Source of the DNA: Thioalkalivibrio sp. AKL19
Lineage (GTDB): Bacteria; Pseudomonadota; Gammaproteobacteria; Ectothiorhodospirales; Ectothiorhodospiraceae
Direction: 5' to 3'
Length of the DNA: 64,000 nucleotides
NCBI RefSeq assembly: GCF_000420165.1
Contig: NZ_ATUK01000010.1
Span: 248,001 to 312,000, forward strand
Below are positions 16,240 to 26,102 of the stretch, piece after piece (the first letter of the stretch is position 1; every line of letters starts with the position of its first letter). The notes beneath the pieces were generated by a model, which ran no database searches, was not told the origin of the DNA, and saw nothing but the letters and a program-made list of their open reading frames with translations. Made by a program: the position numbers and the translations under genes.

Positions 16240-19200
16240 TCAGGACGCCGGGGCGATCGCTGGCTCTCCGCTGCCCGACGCGCGATGGTCGCGCGCGAGG
16301 TAGAGGTAGATGGCCGGCACGACGAACAGCGTGAAGAGCGTGCCGATGGCCATGCCACTGGCGATCACGAGACCCATGGCGAAACGCGAGCCGGCGCCGG
16401 CCCCGGCAGCCAGCAACAGGGGCACCATCGCCACCACGGTCGCGGTGGTGGTCATCAGGATCGGGCGCAGACGCAACGATGCCGCCTCCTCGATGGCCTC
16501 GCGCAACGTGCGTCCCTGGCGCTGGAGCTGGTTGGCGAACTCCACGATCAGGATGCCGTGCTTGGCGATCAGGCCAATCAGGGTCAGCAGGCCCACCTGC
16601 GTATAGATGTTCAGCGAGGTCACGCCGAGGCTGATGAAGATCAGCGCGCCGGCGATGGACATCGGCACCGTGGTGAGGATGATCAGCGGGTCGCGGAAGG
16701 ACTCGAACTGGGCGGCCAGCACCAGGAAGATCACCAGGAGCGCGAAGAAGAAGGTGACCACCAGCTCGCCCCCTTCGGCCTTCAGCTGGCGCGACTGCCC
16801 GGCGTAATCGACATTGACGTCCGGCGGCAGGACCTCCGCGGCGATCTCGTCGATGATGTCCAGCGCCTCGCCGAGGGTCACGCCCGGGCGCGGCACGCCG
16901 GACAGGGTCACGGCGTTGAGCTGCTGGAACCGCTTCAGCGACCGCGGCGTGACGGTCTCCTCCAGCGTCACGATGCTGGACAGGGGGATCGGCTCGCCGT
17001 CGCGGGTGCGGGTGAACAGCTCTTCCAGCTGCTCCGGATTCAGGCGCTCGCTGCGCTGGACCTGTGGGATCACGCGGTAACTGCGGTTCTCCATCGCGAA
17101 CCGGCCGGCGAAGCCGCCGGAGAGCATGGTGGCGAGATCCGCATTGAGCGTGGCCATGTCGATGCCGAGCTGCGCGGCCCGCTCGCGGTCGATCTTCAGG
17201 TCCACCTGGGGCTGGTCGAAGTCGAGGTCGGTGTCCATGAAGATGAAGCGCCCGGTCGCCATCGCGCGCTCCTGGATCTCGCTGGCGAACTGCTCGAGCT
17301 CCTCGAACGAGCCGGTGGAACCCAGCACCACGCTGACCGGCGCACCGTCCCCCGGGGTGGGCAACTGCGGTGGCTGAATGGCGAACACCTCCAGCGCCGG
17401 GATGCGGTCCAGACGCGGCTGCAGGTCCTGCTCGAGGATGGTCTCGGTGTCGCGGTCGCGCTGGTCCCAGGGCGCCAGGACAAAGCCGCCCAGCGCCTGG
17501 TTCCCGGCACCGGCAAGGCCCGGGCCGCCGCCGAAGCCGTTGACGATGAAGATGTTCTCGAGCTCGGGGATCTCGTCGAAGAAGCGGTCCGTCAGCGCGG
17601 TGTTGCGCTCCAGCCAGTCCAGTCCCATGTAGGCGTCACCCTCCATGATGGAAAAGGCGAAGCCCTGGTCCTCCGGCGGTTCCAGTTCGCTTTGCGAGGT
17701 CACGAACAGGAAGTAGCAGGACACCAGCACGATGGCGCCGAACACGGCGATGGTGAAGCGGTCGTTCAAGGCCCCGTGCAGACGCCGCCGGTAGCGCTGC
17801 TGGAGGGAGTCGAAGCGCGCATCCAGCCAGCCTTCGATCCGTCCACGTTTCTCGGTGGCGCCGTCGCGCAGGATCTTCGAACACATCATCGGCGACAGCG
17901 TGATCGCGACAATGCCGGAGATCACCACGGTCGCCGCCAGGGTAAAGGCGAACTCGATGAAGAGCGTCCCGGTCAGCCCGCCAATGAAGCCCAGTGGCAG
18001 AAACACCGCCACCAGCGTAGTCGACATGGCGACGATCGGCCAGGCCAGCTCGCGCGCCCCCTGGATCGCCGCATCCATGCGCGACATGCCCTCCTCGATA
18101 TGACGGGAGATGTTCTCCAGCATGATGATGGCGTCATCCACCACGATGCCGATCGCCAGCACCATCGCCAGCAGGGTCAGCAGGTTCAGCGAGAACCCCA
18201 TCAGCAGCATCAACATGAAGGTGCCCACCAGCGATAACGGCACCGCCACGGCCGGGATGATCACGCTGCGCAGCGAGCCGAGGAACAGGTAGATGACCAC
18301 CAGCACGATCGCCAGGGCGAGGCCGATGGTCACCAGCACCTCGTCGATCGCACTCTGGATGTAGTCGGTGGAGTCATAGACGATCTCGCCCTCCAACCCC
18401 GACGGCAGCCGCGGCAGGATGCGCTCGTCGAATACGTCGCGGACTTCGGCGATCACGTCCAGGGCATTGGCGTCCGGCGCCAGCTCGATGCCGACGAAGG
18501 TCGCGGCCTGGCCATTGAACCGCACCGAGGTATCGTAGCTCTCGGAGCCCAGTTCGACCTCGGCCACGTCGCCCAGGCGCACCAGGTCGCCGTCGGTCTC
18601 GAACAGGATCAGCTGCTCGAATTCCTCCGGCCGGCTGAGATCGGTGTCGGCGGTAAGGTCCAGCCCGACCATGGAGCCGCGCGTCTGACCCACGGCCGAG
18701 AGCACGTTGTTGCGCTCCAGCGCCTCGCGCACGTCGCGCCCGGTGACCCCGAAGGACGCCATGCGGTCGGCATCCAGCCAGGCGCGCATCGCGAAGCTCT
18801 GGGCCCCGAGGATCTCGGCGCGCTGCACGCCATTGACGGTGGCCAGCTCGGGCTGCACCTCGCGGATCAGGTAGTCGGTCGTCTGGTTGTTGGACAGGCG
18901 TTCGGAATAAAACGACATGTACATCGCCGCCACGTCCTGCCCGACCGAGAGGTCCACGACCGGGTCCTCGGCCTCGGACGGCAGGTCGCTGCGAATCTTG
19001 TCGACCTGCGCCGAGATCTGGGTCAGGGCCTCGTTCGGGTCGTAGTCCAGCTCCAGGTGGGCCTCGACGATGCTGATTCCCGCGCGGCTGGTGGAGACGA
19101 GGTAATCGATCCCTTCGGCCTCGGCGACCTCGCGCTCCATCGGGGTCGTGATGAAGCCCTGTACCAGATCCGCGTCGGCGCCGATGTACGCAGTGCTGAT

Positions 19201-19338
19201 GGTCACCACCGCATTCTGCACCTCGGGGAACTGGCGCACGTTCAGGTCGAACACCGCGCGCACCCCGAACAGCAGGATGAACAGGCTCACCACCGTGGCG
19301 AGCACCGGCTTCTGGATAAAGATGTCGGTGAAGCGCAT
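16240..19338 (-). CDS. RND family multidrug efflux permease (HAE-1 type)
   Basis: This 1032-residue inner-membrane proton antiporter resembles AcrB/MexF. It has the N-terminal membrane helix (FIQKPVLATVVSLFILLFGV), a first large periplasmic loop, the TM4 proton-relay aspartates (GIVVDDAIIMLENISRH), a second periplasmic loop, and the relay lysine in GLIAKHGILIVEFANQL. It exports hydrophobic or amphipathic compounds through a trimeric complex with the adaptor encoded 12 bp upstream and a TolC-type channel that is not in this window. The tetR gene at the head of the operon is its likely regulator. The substrate is unknown. Confidence 0.95.
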   Translation of the reverse strand: MRFTDIFIQKPVLATVVSLFILLFGVRAVFDLNVRQFPEVQNAVVTISTAYIGADADLVQGFITTPMEREVAEAEGIDYLVSTSRAGISIVEAHLELDYDPNEALTQISAQVDKIRSDLPSEAEDPVVDLSVGQDVAAMYMSFYSERLSNNQTTDYLIREVQPELATVNGVQRAEILGAQSFAMRAWLDADRMASFGVTGRDVREALERNNVLSAVGQTRGSMVGLDLTADTDLSRPEEFEQLILFETDGDLVRLGDVAEVELGSESYDTSVRFNGQAATFVGIELAPDANALDVIAEVRDVFDERILPRLPSGLEGEIVYDSTDYIQSAIDEVLVTIGLALAIVLVVIYLFLGSLRSVIIPAVAVPLSLVGTFMLMLLMGFSLNLLTLLAMVLAIGIVVDDAIIMLENISRHIEEGMSRMDAAIQGARELAWPIVAMSTTLVAVFLPLGFIGGLTGTLFIEFAFTLAATVVISGIVAITLSPMMCSKILRDGATEKRGRIEGWLDARFDSLQQRYRRRLHGALNDRFTIAVFGAIVLVSCYFLFVTSQSELEPPEDQGFAFSIMEGDAYMGLDWLERNTALTDRFFDEIPELENIFIVNGFGGGPGLAGAGNQALGGFVLAPWDQRDRDTETILEQDLQPRLDRIPALEVFAIQPPQLPTPGDGAPVSVVLGSTGSFEELEQFASEIQERAMATGRFIFMDTDLDFDQPQVDLKIDRERAAQLGIDMATLNADLATMLSGGFAGRFAMENRSYRVIPQVQRSERLNPEQLEELFTRTRDGEPIPLSSIVTLEETVTPRSLKRFQQLNAVTLSGVPRPGVTLGEALDIIDEIAAEVLPPDVNVDYAGQSRQLKAEGGELVVTFFFALLVIFLVLAAQFESFRDPLIILTTVPMSIAGALIFISLGVTSLNIYTQVGLLTLIGLIAKHGILIVEFANQLQRQGRTLREAIEEAASLRLRPILMTTTATVVAMVPLLLAAGAGAGSRFAMGLVIASGMAIGTLFTLFVVPAIYLYLARDHRASGSGEPAIAPAS

Positions 19339-19350
19339 GCCCGCCCCCGC

Positions 19351-20460
19351 TCAGCGATTGGCCGGGCGCGGGTCACGCTCGGCGTCGGGCTGGGCGTCCT
19401 CGGTAATCTCCACCGGGGTATCGTTCTGCAGCTTCAGCAGGCCGCTGGCGGCGATACGCTCGCCCGGCTCGAGCCCATCCAGGACGCGGACCAGGTCACC
19501 GCGGCGCTCGCCGGTCTCGACCAGGCGCTGCTCCACCCGCAACTGGCCCTCGTCATCCTCCTGGATCACGAAAACCGACTGCCCCCAGGGGGCGAAGCGG
19601 ATCGCGGTCTGAGGGGCCACCAGGGCCTCCTCGGCATCCCCGCGATCCAGGGTCACACGGGCGAACTGCCCGGAGCGCAGGCGACCCTGCTCGTTCGCAA
19701 GCACGGCCTGTACGCGGAACATGCGCGAGGCCGCACGCACCCGCGGTTCGATGGCGGTCACCTCGCCGCTGAACGCCTCGTCGAAGGCATCCACCTGCAC
19801 GCTGACTTCCTGGCCCAGGGCGATCTCGCCCAGCCGGCGTTCCGGCAGGGTGAAGTTCACGTACAACGGCTGCAGGGCCTCCAGCACGACGATGGGCTCG
19901 CCCGGGCCGACGAACTGCCCAACGCTCACCTCGCGAATCCCCAGCTCCCCGGCAAACGGCGCACGCAGGCTTTTCTGTCGAATGCGGGCCTCCTGGGCCT
20001 TCACCGAGGCCGAGGCCTGTTCGGCCTCCGCCACCCGGCGCTGGAACTCGGAATCGGAGATATCATTGCGCTCGATCAGCCCCCGCGCCCGCCGCAGCTC
20101 GCGCTGGGCCAGGCGCTCGGCGGCGCGCAGATTCTCCAGCTCGGCCTGGTCGAGGGTGGTGTCCAGGTCGACCAGGGGGTCCCCGGCCTCGACCCGGGCG
20201 CCATTCTCGAAATGGATGGCCTGCACGATGCCCTGCGCCTCGAAGCTCAGGGTCGCGCCCTGCACCGCCTCCAGGCTGCCGATGGCGCGTACGCGGGGCG
20301 TCCAGGTGTCGGTGGCGACCTCGGCGGCATTGATCGTCACCACCGGCTCCGGCATGTCCTCGAAGTACTCCGCGATCTGCTGGTCGACGAAGGCCTTGAA
20401 GCCGAAGATACCGCCAAGCACGACGGCTACTGCCACCAGCATCAGGATGAATCGCTTCAT
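19351..20460 (-). CDS. RND efflux periplasmic adaptor (membrane fusion protein)
   Basis: This 369-residue adaptor begins MKRFILMLVAVAVVLGGIFGFK, a single signal anchor, followed by the barrel-sandwich (lipoyl-like) halves, a coiled-coil hairpin (LENLRAAERLAQRELRRARGLIERN...QRRVAEAEQASASV), and the beta-barrel and membrane-proximal domains. The start at 20460 is preferred because of GGGAGATATTG just upstream; the longer frame has no signal. It bridges the RND pump to the outer-membrane channel. Confidence 0.93.
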   Translation of the reverse strand: MKRFILMLVAVAVVLGGIFGFKAFVDQQIAEYFEDMPEPVVTINAAEVATDTWTPRVRAIGSLEAVQGATLSFEAQGIVQAIHFENGARVEAGDPLVDLDTTLDQAELENLRAAERLAQRELRRARGLIERNDISDSEFQRRVAEAEQASASVKAQEARIRQKSLRAPFAGELGIREVSVGQFVGPGEPIVVLEALQPLYVNFTLPERRLGEIALGQEVSVQVDAFDEAFSGEVTAIEPRVRAASRMFRVQAVLANEQGRLRSGQFARVTLDRGDAEEALVAPQTAIRFAPWGQSVFVIQEDDEGQLRVEQRLVETGERRGDLVRVLDGLEPGERIAASGLLKLQNDTPVEITEDAQPDAERDPRPANR

Positions 20461-20521
20461 CAATATCTCCCGGGGCCAACGGGGCCCTTGCCCGCCGGCG
20501 AATAGCGTTGAGAGGGGCGGT

Positions 20522-21283
20522 CTACCCCGCCGCGGATTCTTCTCGATCGGCAGCCGCGTCGCCGATCCCGGCCTCCCGCAGCACGGCGCGCACACGCTCG
20601 GTCTCCGCGCGCACCACCGAGGGCTCGTCCGGGTCCAGGCGCGGCTCCCAGCGCCAGCCGGTCATCAGCGCATGGAAGTGCCGGATCAGGTGGTCATAGG
20701 GTCGATGGATGTCGTAGGCATCCAGCAGGCCCTGCGCATTGGCCAGGCTCTGCATCCCCACGTTCAGGGCCCAGGGTCCCAGCCCCATTTCCTCCTCGGA
20801 GATCTCGCACGCCGGCGGCAGGTCGCCCTGCTTGCGCGCCTCGGCCACCACTGCGTGCACGGCCTCGCTGATCGGCTGTCCGGCCTCCAGCAGGGCCGCG
20901 CGGCGCGGCGCCGAGACATTCGCCCAGACCACCTCGGTCACGAGGTACTGGGTCAGGCGGTAGTAGTCCGGATTGTGTGCGGCGAAATCGATATCGGTCA
21001 GCACGATCGCCAGCATCCGCGAGCGTGTACCAAGGTCGAGCGCCGGAATGGCCCGGAACCGTGCCGCCCGCTCGCGCGTGGTGCGCGCCGCCACCGCCGC
21101 CAGCAGGTCCTCGCGGGACGCGAAGTGCTGGTACAGCGTGCCCGTCGCGTACTCGCAGTCCGCCGCCAGCTTCGACATCTGCAGGCCCAGCAGGCCGTCC
21201 TCGCGGATGCGCTCGTGCGCCCGTTCGATGAACAGCGCCTCGCGCGCCTCGCGCTCGCGCTTCCTGCGATCCTCGGTGCTCAT
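20522..21283 (-). CDS. TetR-family regulator of the RND operon
   Basis: This 253-residue protein has an N-terminal TetR helix-turn-helix (RAHERIREDGLLGLQMSKLAADCEYATGTLYQHFASREDLLAAV) and a helical ligand domain. It lies 61 bp upstream of the adaptor gene on the same strand, so it probably represses its own operon and is induced by pump substrates. ATG at 21283 is chosen over 21292 because AGGA stands 8 nt before it. The ligand is unknown. Confidence 0.9.
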   Translation of the reverse strand: MSTEDRRKREREAREALFIERAHERIREDGLLGLQMSKLAADCEYATGTLYQHFASREDLLAAVAARTTRERAARFRAIPALDLGTRSRMLAIVLTDIDFAAHNPDYYRLTQYLVTEVVWANVSAPRRAALLEAGQPISEAVHAVVAEARKQGDLPPACEISEEEMGLGPWALNVGMQSLANAQGLLDAYDIHRPYDHLIRHFHALMTGWRWEPRLDPDEPSVVRAETERVRAVLREAGIGDAAADREESAAG

Positions 21284-21383
21284 GAGCGCCATCCTATCGA
21301 ACCTGTACCGATTTTTGAACCCGATTCATATTTCGGCACAGGAGGACCGGGGCCTCATCCACCCCGGCCCGGTTCCGGGGAGC

Positions 21384-22058
21384 TCAGCCCGTCTCGCGCA
21401 AAAGCCGCACGATGGCGTCGGCAACGCTCTTGCTGGACTGCGGGTTCTGGCCGGTCACCAGCTTGCCGTCAACCACCACGTGATCGGCCCAGTCATCGGC
21501 GGTATCCACCTCGCCGCCCAGCTCCTGCAGCTTGTCCTGCAGCAGGAACGGCATTGCACTGTCCAGCTGCACGGCCTTTTCCTCGCTGTTGGTGAAGGCC
21601 GCGACCTTGCGCCCCTTCACTGCGGAGCTGCCGTCCGCCAGCATCGCGCCCACCAGGCAAGCGGGCCCGTGGCAGACCGCCCCCATGACCTTGTCGTTTT
21701 CCATGAACTCCGCGACCAGGCGCTGAACGTGCGGGTTTTCCGGCAGATCGAACATGGTCCCGTGCCCGCCGGGGAAGAAGATCGCGGCGTAGGACCCGTG
21801 GTTCATGTCCGCATCCAGGCGGATGGTGTCGTCCAGGGCCTCCTGCGCGGCAACGGCTGCGGGCCCCGCATGGCTGGCCTCCAGGCTCTTCGGGTCCAGC
21901 GGAACCGGCCCGCCCTTCGGGCTGGCGACCTTGACCTCGAAACCGGCCTTGCGAAAGCGATCATACGGCTCCGCGAACTCGTCGAACCACACGCCGGTGG
22001 CCTGACCGGGGCCGATCTCGCCGTGACTGGTCACCACCATCAGAACTGTCTGGCTCAT
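21384..22058 (-). CDS. DJ-1/PfpI family protein (type 1 glutamine amidotransferase-like)
   Basis: This 224-residue class I glutamine-amidotransferase-like protein has the nucleophile elbow GAVCHGPACLVGA with a cysteine and the FPGGHGTMFDLPENP segment. Relatives act as glyoxalase III/deglycase-like enzymes or chaperones in carbonyl stress. GEIGPGQATGVWFDEFAEPYD at the N-terminus is typical of the Hsp31-like ThiJ branch. The start at 22058 is chosen; the extension to 22136 has no family sequence. It stands alone between the tetR gene and the epimerase. Confidence 0.88.
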   Translation of the reverse strand: MSQTVLMVVTSHGEIGPGQATGVWFDEFAEPYDRFRKAGFEVKVASPKGGPVPLDPKSLEASHAGPAAVAAQEALDDTIRLDADMNHGSYAAIFFPGGHGTMFDLPENPHVQRLVAEFMENDKVMGAVCHGPACLVGAMLADGSSAVKGRKVAAFTNSEEKAVQLDSAMPFLLQDKLQELGGEVDTADDWADHVVVDGKLVTGQNPQSSKSVADAIVRLLRETG

Positions 22059-22231
22059 CCCGATACCTCCGTATGCATCCGTGTCTCCGGTGGACTCGCG
22101 GGCCCGCCACAGGTTCCGGGCCCCGGCCCGATTCACGCACGGGTACCGGAACCGGCCCGGGCCGATGGTCAGGGGCGGGACGGGTCAACGAAGGGCACAC
22201 GGACCCGGCGACAGCTGCCGCCGGGCCGGAA

Positions 22232-23239
22232 TCAGGCGCGGTAGTAGTCGCGATACCACTCGACGAAGCGGGCGATGCCGTCTTCCACGCGGGTGGCGGG
22301 GGCATAGCCCACGTCCTGGCGCAGGGCCTCGACGTCGGCATAGGTGTCCGGCACGTCGCCCGGCTGCAGCGGCAGGAGATTCTTCTCGGCCTTCTTGCCG
22401 AGGCAGTCCTCGAGCACCTCGATGTAGCGCATCAGTTCCACCGGCTCCTGGTTGCCGATGTTGTACAGGCGGTAGGGGGCTGCGCTGGTGGCCGAGTCTG
22501 GCTCGGCCCCGCTCCAGTCGGGGTTGCGCGGGGCCACGTGATCCAGGGTGCGGATCACGCCCTCGACGATGTCGTCGATGTAGGTGAAGTCGCGCCGGTG
22601 GTGACCGTAGTTGAAGACGTCGATCGGCTCGCCCGCGAGGATCTTTCGGGTGAACATGAACAGCGCCATGTCCGGGCGGCCCCAGGGGCCGTAAACAGTG
22701 AAGAAGCGCAGCCCGGTCACCGGCAGGTCATAGAGGTGGCTGTAGGTATGCGCCATCAGCTCGTTGGCCTTCTTGCTGGCGGCGTACAGGCTCAGCGGGT
22801 GATCGACGTTGTCGTGCACCGAGAACGGCATGGTGGTGTTGGCGCCGTAGACGGAACTGGAGCTGGCAAAGACCAGGTGCTCGACACCGTTGTGGCGGCA
22901 GCCCTCCAGGATATTGCCGAAACCGACCAGGTTGGTATCGACATAGGCCGCCGGGTTCTCCAGCGAGTAGCGCACCCCGGCCTGGGCGGCCAGGTTCACC
23001 ACCCGCTGCGGGCGGTGCTCGCGGAACACCCGCTCCATCGCGGCGCGATCGGCGATGTCCTCGCGCACCTCGGTGTAGTTCGGGTGGTCCTGGGTGCGCG
23101 CCAGGCGCGCCTCCTTCAGCGAGACGTCGTAGTAGTCGTTCAGGTTGTCGACACCGATCACCTCGTCGCCACGCTCCAGCAGGCGCAGGCTCAGGGTGCT
23201 GCCAATAAAGCCGGCCGAGCCGGTCACAAGCACTTTCAT
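22232..23239 (-). CDS. NAD-dependent UDP-sugar epimerase (UDP-glucuronate 4-epimerase type)
   Basis: This 335-residue short-chain dehydrogenase has the Rossmann GSAGFIG at the N-terminus and the catalytic YxxxK in [11 protein letters not shown], with SSSSVYG supplying the serine. The [17 protein letters not shown] and [19 protein letters not shown] segments are typical of UDP-glucuronate/galacturonate 4-epimerases (CapI/LpsL group), which supply surface polysaccharide sugars. It begins 4 bp after the minE stop, so it is probably cotranscribed with minCDE, an unusual companion. Confidence 0.9.
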   Translation of the reverse strand: MKVLVTGSAGFIGSTLSLRLLERGDEVIGVDNLNDYYDVSLKEARLARTQDHPNYTEVREDIADRAAMERVFREHRPQRVVNLAAQAGVRYSLENPAAYVDTNLVGFGNILEGCRHNGVEHLVFASSSSVYGANTTMPFSVHDNVDHPLSLYAASKKANELMAHTYSHLYDLPVTGLRFFTVYGPWGRPDMALFMFTRKILAGEPIDVFNYGHHRRDFTYIDDIVEGVIRTLDHVAPRNPDWSGAEPDSATSAAPYRLYNIGNQEPVELMRYIEVLEDCLGKKAEKNLLPLQPGDVPDTYADVEALRQDVGYAPATRVEDGIARFVEWYRDYYRA

Positions 23240-23243
23240 CGCT

Positions 23244-23501
23244 CTAGTCCTTGTCGTCCGGCAGGGTGATGTTCAGCTCGAGGACCTCGCAGTCCCCCTC
23301 GCGATCCACGTTCATCTGCACCGCCTCGTCGTCCACCTGGACGTATTTGCGGATCACCTGCAGCAGTTCCTGCTGCATCGCCGGGAGATAGTCGGGCCCG
23401 GAGCGCGCCGCGCGCTCGCGCGCCACGATGATCTGCAGACGCTCCTTGGCGACGCTGGCACTCTTCTGCCGCGGCTGACGGAAGTAATCGAAAATCCCCA
23501 T
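23244..23501 (-). CDS. minE: Cell division topological specificity factor MinE
   Basis: MinE binds MinD at the membrane and stimulates its ATPase, driving pole-to-pole oscillation. The 85-residue protein begins [32 protein letters not shown], containing the membrane-targeting and MinD-binding segments, and ends in the dimerisation domain ([28 protein letters not shown]). The ATG at 23501 lies 2 bp after the minD stop. A TTG two codons upstream is less likely. Confidence 0.97.
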   Translation of the reverse strand: MGIFDYFRQPRQKSASVAKERLQIIVARERAARSGPDYLPAMQQELLQVIRKYVQVDDEAVQMNVDREGDCEVLELNITLPDDKD

Positions 23502-23503
23502 GA

Positions 23504-24313
23504 TCAACCCTTGAACAGGCGCCCGAAGAAGCCCTTCTTCGGTACGTCCACAAAGCGCAGCGGGCGCTCCTCGCCCAGAAAGCGGTCCACCGCGTCCTGG
23601 TAGGCCTGCCCGGCATCGGATTCCTCGTCCAGCACCACCGGCTGACCGGCGTTGGAGGCATTGAGCACCGCCTGGGATTCCGGGATCACGCCCAGGAGCT
23701 CGATGGCCAGGATCTCCCCGACGTCCTCGATGCTGAGCATCTCCCCGCGTTCGGCGCGCTCGGCGGAGTAGCGCGTCAGCAGCAGCTTGCCCTCGATCGG
23801 CTCGCCGCCCTGCTCCACCTTGCGCGTCTTGCTCGCGAGGATGCCGAGGATACGATCGGAGTCGCGCACCGAGGAGACCTCGGGGTTGGTCACCACGATC
23901 GCCTCGTCGGCAAAGTACGCGGCCATCAGTGCGCCACGCTCGATCCCCGCCGGGCTGTCGCAGACGATGAAGTCGAAATCCTCGGACAGCTCGTTCAGCA
24001 CGCGCTCCACGCCATCCTGGGTCAGGGCGTCCTTGTCGCGCGTCTGGGACGCCGGAAGGATGTACAGGTTGTCCACCCGCTTGTCGCGAATCAGTGCCTG
24101 CTTCAGGTTCGCATCGCCGTTGATCACGTTGACGAAGTCGTACACCACGCGCCGCTCGCAGCCCATGATCAGGTCGAGGTTGCGCAGACCCACGTCAAAG
24201 TCGATCACGGCGGTCCGGTGACCGCGCAGGGCCAGGCCAGTGGCAATCGCGGCCGAGGTGGTGGTCTTGCCCACCCCGCCCTTGCCCGAGGTAATCACTA
24301 CGATACGTGCCAT
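23504..24313 (-). CDS. minD: Septum site-determining ATPase MinD
   Basis: This 269-residue ParA/MinD ATPase has the deviant Walker [10 protein letters not shown] at residues 10-18 and [13 protein letters not shown] as the switch region. The C-terminal FFGRLFKG is the amphipathic membrane-targeting helix. MinD recruits MinC to block Z-ring formation at the poles. The ATG at 24313 ([10 protein letters not shown]) is the family start; the longer frame has a nonsense leader. Confidence 0.98.
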   Translation of the reverse strand: MARIVVITSGKGGVGKTTTSAAIATGLALRGHRTAVIDFDVGLRNLDLIMGCERRVVYDFVNVINGDANLKQALIRDKRVDNLYILPASQTRDKDALTQDGVERVLNELSEDFDFIVCDSPAGIERGALMAAYFADEAIVVTNPEVSSVRDSDRILGILASKTRKVEQGGEPIEGKLLLTRYSAERAERGEMLSIEDVGEILAIELLGVIPESQAVLNASNAGQPVVLDEESDAGQAYQDAVDRFLGEERPLRFVDVPKKGFFGRLFKG

Positions 24314-24416
24314 GTTGGCTGCAGCTCCTTGTCGTCTTGCCGGTACCCGGCGGCGCCGGGGACAGGCGGACGGGTTCCTGTCATGTCGTGATCGGGCGCC
24401 CCACACGGGCGGCCAA

Positions 24417-25187
24417 TCAGATCTCCGCGATCTTGAGGCTTTCGCCGTCCAGTGTCACCAGCCGATTCTCGCCGCGTTCGGCTTCCGTGATGTCCTCGGC
24501 GATCCGGTAATGCCCGGCGATGGACAACAGCTCGGCGTCCAGGCGCCGACAGAAGATACGCGCCGTCACCAGGCCACGCACCCCGGCCAGCGCACGCCCA
24601 CGTAACGGGCCGAGAACATGTATATGCCCGTCCGCCAGCAGCTCCGCCCCTGGCGAGACCGCCCCGGTCACGATCAGGTCGCCGCCACGGGCATAGATCT
24701 GCTGCCCGGAACGCACCGGCTGGTCGACGATGCGAGTCGAACTGTGTACAGCGGCCACTGCGGTCGGGGGGTTGTCCTCGGCCGGCTGGTCGGGCTTGCC
24801 GGCCACCGGGGGCTCGTCCTCCAGCGGCACCTCGCCGGTGGGCGCGCCGCCACGCCCACCCAGCTGCAGCACCGGCAGGACATCGAACAGTTCGGCAAAG
24901 CTCTGCAGGCGCTGGGCGGCGGCGCCCGCCTGCAGGCCGATCAACTTGAAGCCCTCGGCGCGCACGCGCTCGATGGTCGCTTGCAGATCCGACTCCGGGC
25001 TCTCGGCGACCGCCTCCAGGTCGAGCACGATGGGCATGTCGCGCATCAGGTCCGGGGCCTGCTCGCGACGCGCCGCCAGCTCCTGGGCCAGGAGCTGCGG
25101 ATCGGTCTGATACACACGCAGCACCGAGACCAGCATCATGCGCCCTTTCAGTTCAATGGCCTGGACGGAACTCGGGGTCGCACTCAT
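24417..25187 (-). CDS. minC: Septum site-determining protein MinC
   Basis: This 256-residue inhibitor of FtsZ assembly has an N-terminal domain (VQAIELKGRMMLVSVLRVYQ), a proline-rich linker (about residues 120-150) and the beta-helical C-terminal domain (RSGQQIYARGGDLIVTGAVSPGAELLADGHIHVLGPLRGRA), which binds MinD. It is the first gene of minCDE. ATG at 25187 is chosen; an in-frame TTG at 25223 would add 12 residues. Confidence 0.95.
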   Translation of the reverse strand: MSATPSSVQAIELKGRMMLVSVLRVYQTDPQLLAQELAARREQAPDLMRDMPIVLDLEAVAESPESDLQATIERVRAEGFKLIGLQAGAAAQRLQSFAELFDVLPVLQLGGRGGAPTGEVPLEDEPPVAGKPDQPAEDNPPTAVAAVHSSTRIVDQPVRSGQQIYARGGDLIVTGAVSPGAELLADGHIHVLGPLRGRALAGVRGLVTARIFCRRLDAELLSIAGHYRIAEDITEAERGENRLVTLDGESLKIAEI

Positions 25188-25325
25188 CGGGTCGGCTGGC
25201 TCGCTGGCGGTGACGGACGTCAAAAGGAACGGCGCCCGGAATCCGGGGCGCCGTGCTGGATGTGCGCTTTATAGCGCGGAGGGGGAAAGCGCGGCAAGGG
25301 AGCGAGGCCTCGCGCGCCCGATTCT

Positions 25326-26099
25326 TCAGTCGCGTGGCGGGCCCGGAATCAGCGTGTTGGTGCGCCGTACGTAGTCCGCGTACCCCGGACGGGACACCTG
25401 CAGGCGTCTTTCCAGCAACGTGACACCGGACACACGCAGGATCAGCAGGATCATCAGCACCGCCGAAGGCACGGCCCACCAAGCGCCCGCGGCCAGGGCC
25501 AGCAGGGCAAACCCGATCCAGACCACGATCTCCCCGAAGTAGTTGGGGTGGCGGCTGTAGCGCCACAGGCCGCGGTCCATCACCTGCCCGCGACTCGCGG
25601 GATCGGCGCGGAACCGCGCCATCTGCGCATCGGCCACGGCCTCGAGGAACAAGCCGCCCGCCCAGGCCACAATCCCGGCGGCGGCCAGCGGCCACCACAA
25701 GCCCTCGGCCTGTATCACCGCCAGCATGGGCAGGCCGATCACCGCCACCAGCCCCCCCTGCAGCCAGAAGATCGTCACCAGGCTGCGCGCGGCGAAGGCG
25801 CCGGCGCTGCGCCCGGCGCGCATGTCGGTATAGCGTCCGTCCTCGCCGTGGCCCCAGTTGCGCCAGCTGATGAAGGCCGACAGGCGCAGCCCCCACAGCA
25901 GGACCGGGATCACGATCCAGAGCGCCTGCGGTGGCCAGCCGGACAGCCCCCACCAGACCAGCGTGACCAGCACGAACCCGAGCCCCCAGTAGCGATCCAC
26001 CAGGCTCGCATCGCGGCGGACGACACTCGCCGCCCAGACCCCCGTCATCAGCACCAGGAGCGCAGCCAGTCCGGCCAGAAACAGTTCCCCGCCGGCCAC
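25326..26099 (-). CDS. DUF1295 family membrane protein (steroid 5-alpha-reductase fold)
   Basis: This 257-residue integral membrane protein has about seven hydrophobic segments. The C-terminal GLWRYSRHPNYFGEIVVWIGF and PGYADYVRRTNTLIPGPPRD are hallmarks of DUF1295/steroid dehydrogenase-like enzymes related to isoprenylcysteine methyltransferases and steroid reductases. GTG start. It begins 3 bp before the end of the upstream methyltransferase gene; DUF1295 and cyclopropane-synthase-like genes often travel together, so a lipid-modification role is likely but unproven. Confidence 0.88.
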   Translation of the reverse strand: MAGGELFLAGLAALLVLMTGVWAASVVRRDASLVDRYWGLGFVLVTLVWWGLSGWPPQALWIVIPVLLWGLRLSAFISWRNWGHGEDGRYTDMRAGRSAGAFAARSLVTIFWLQGGLVAVIGLPMLAVIQAEGLWWPLAAAGIVAWAGGLFLEAVADAQMARFRADPASRGQVMDRGLWRYSRHPNYFGEIVVWIGFALLALAAGAWWAVPSAVLMILLILRVSGVTLLERRLQVSRPGYADYVRRTNTLIPGPPRD

Positions 26100-26102
26100 G
26101 CG

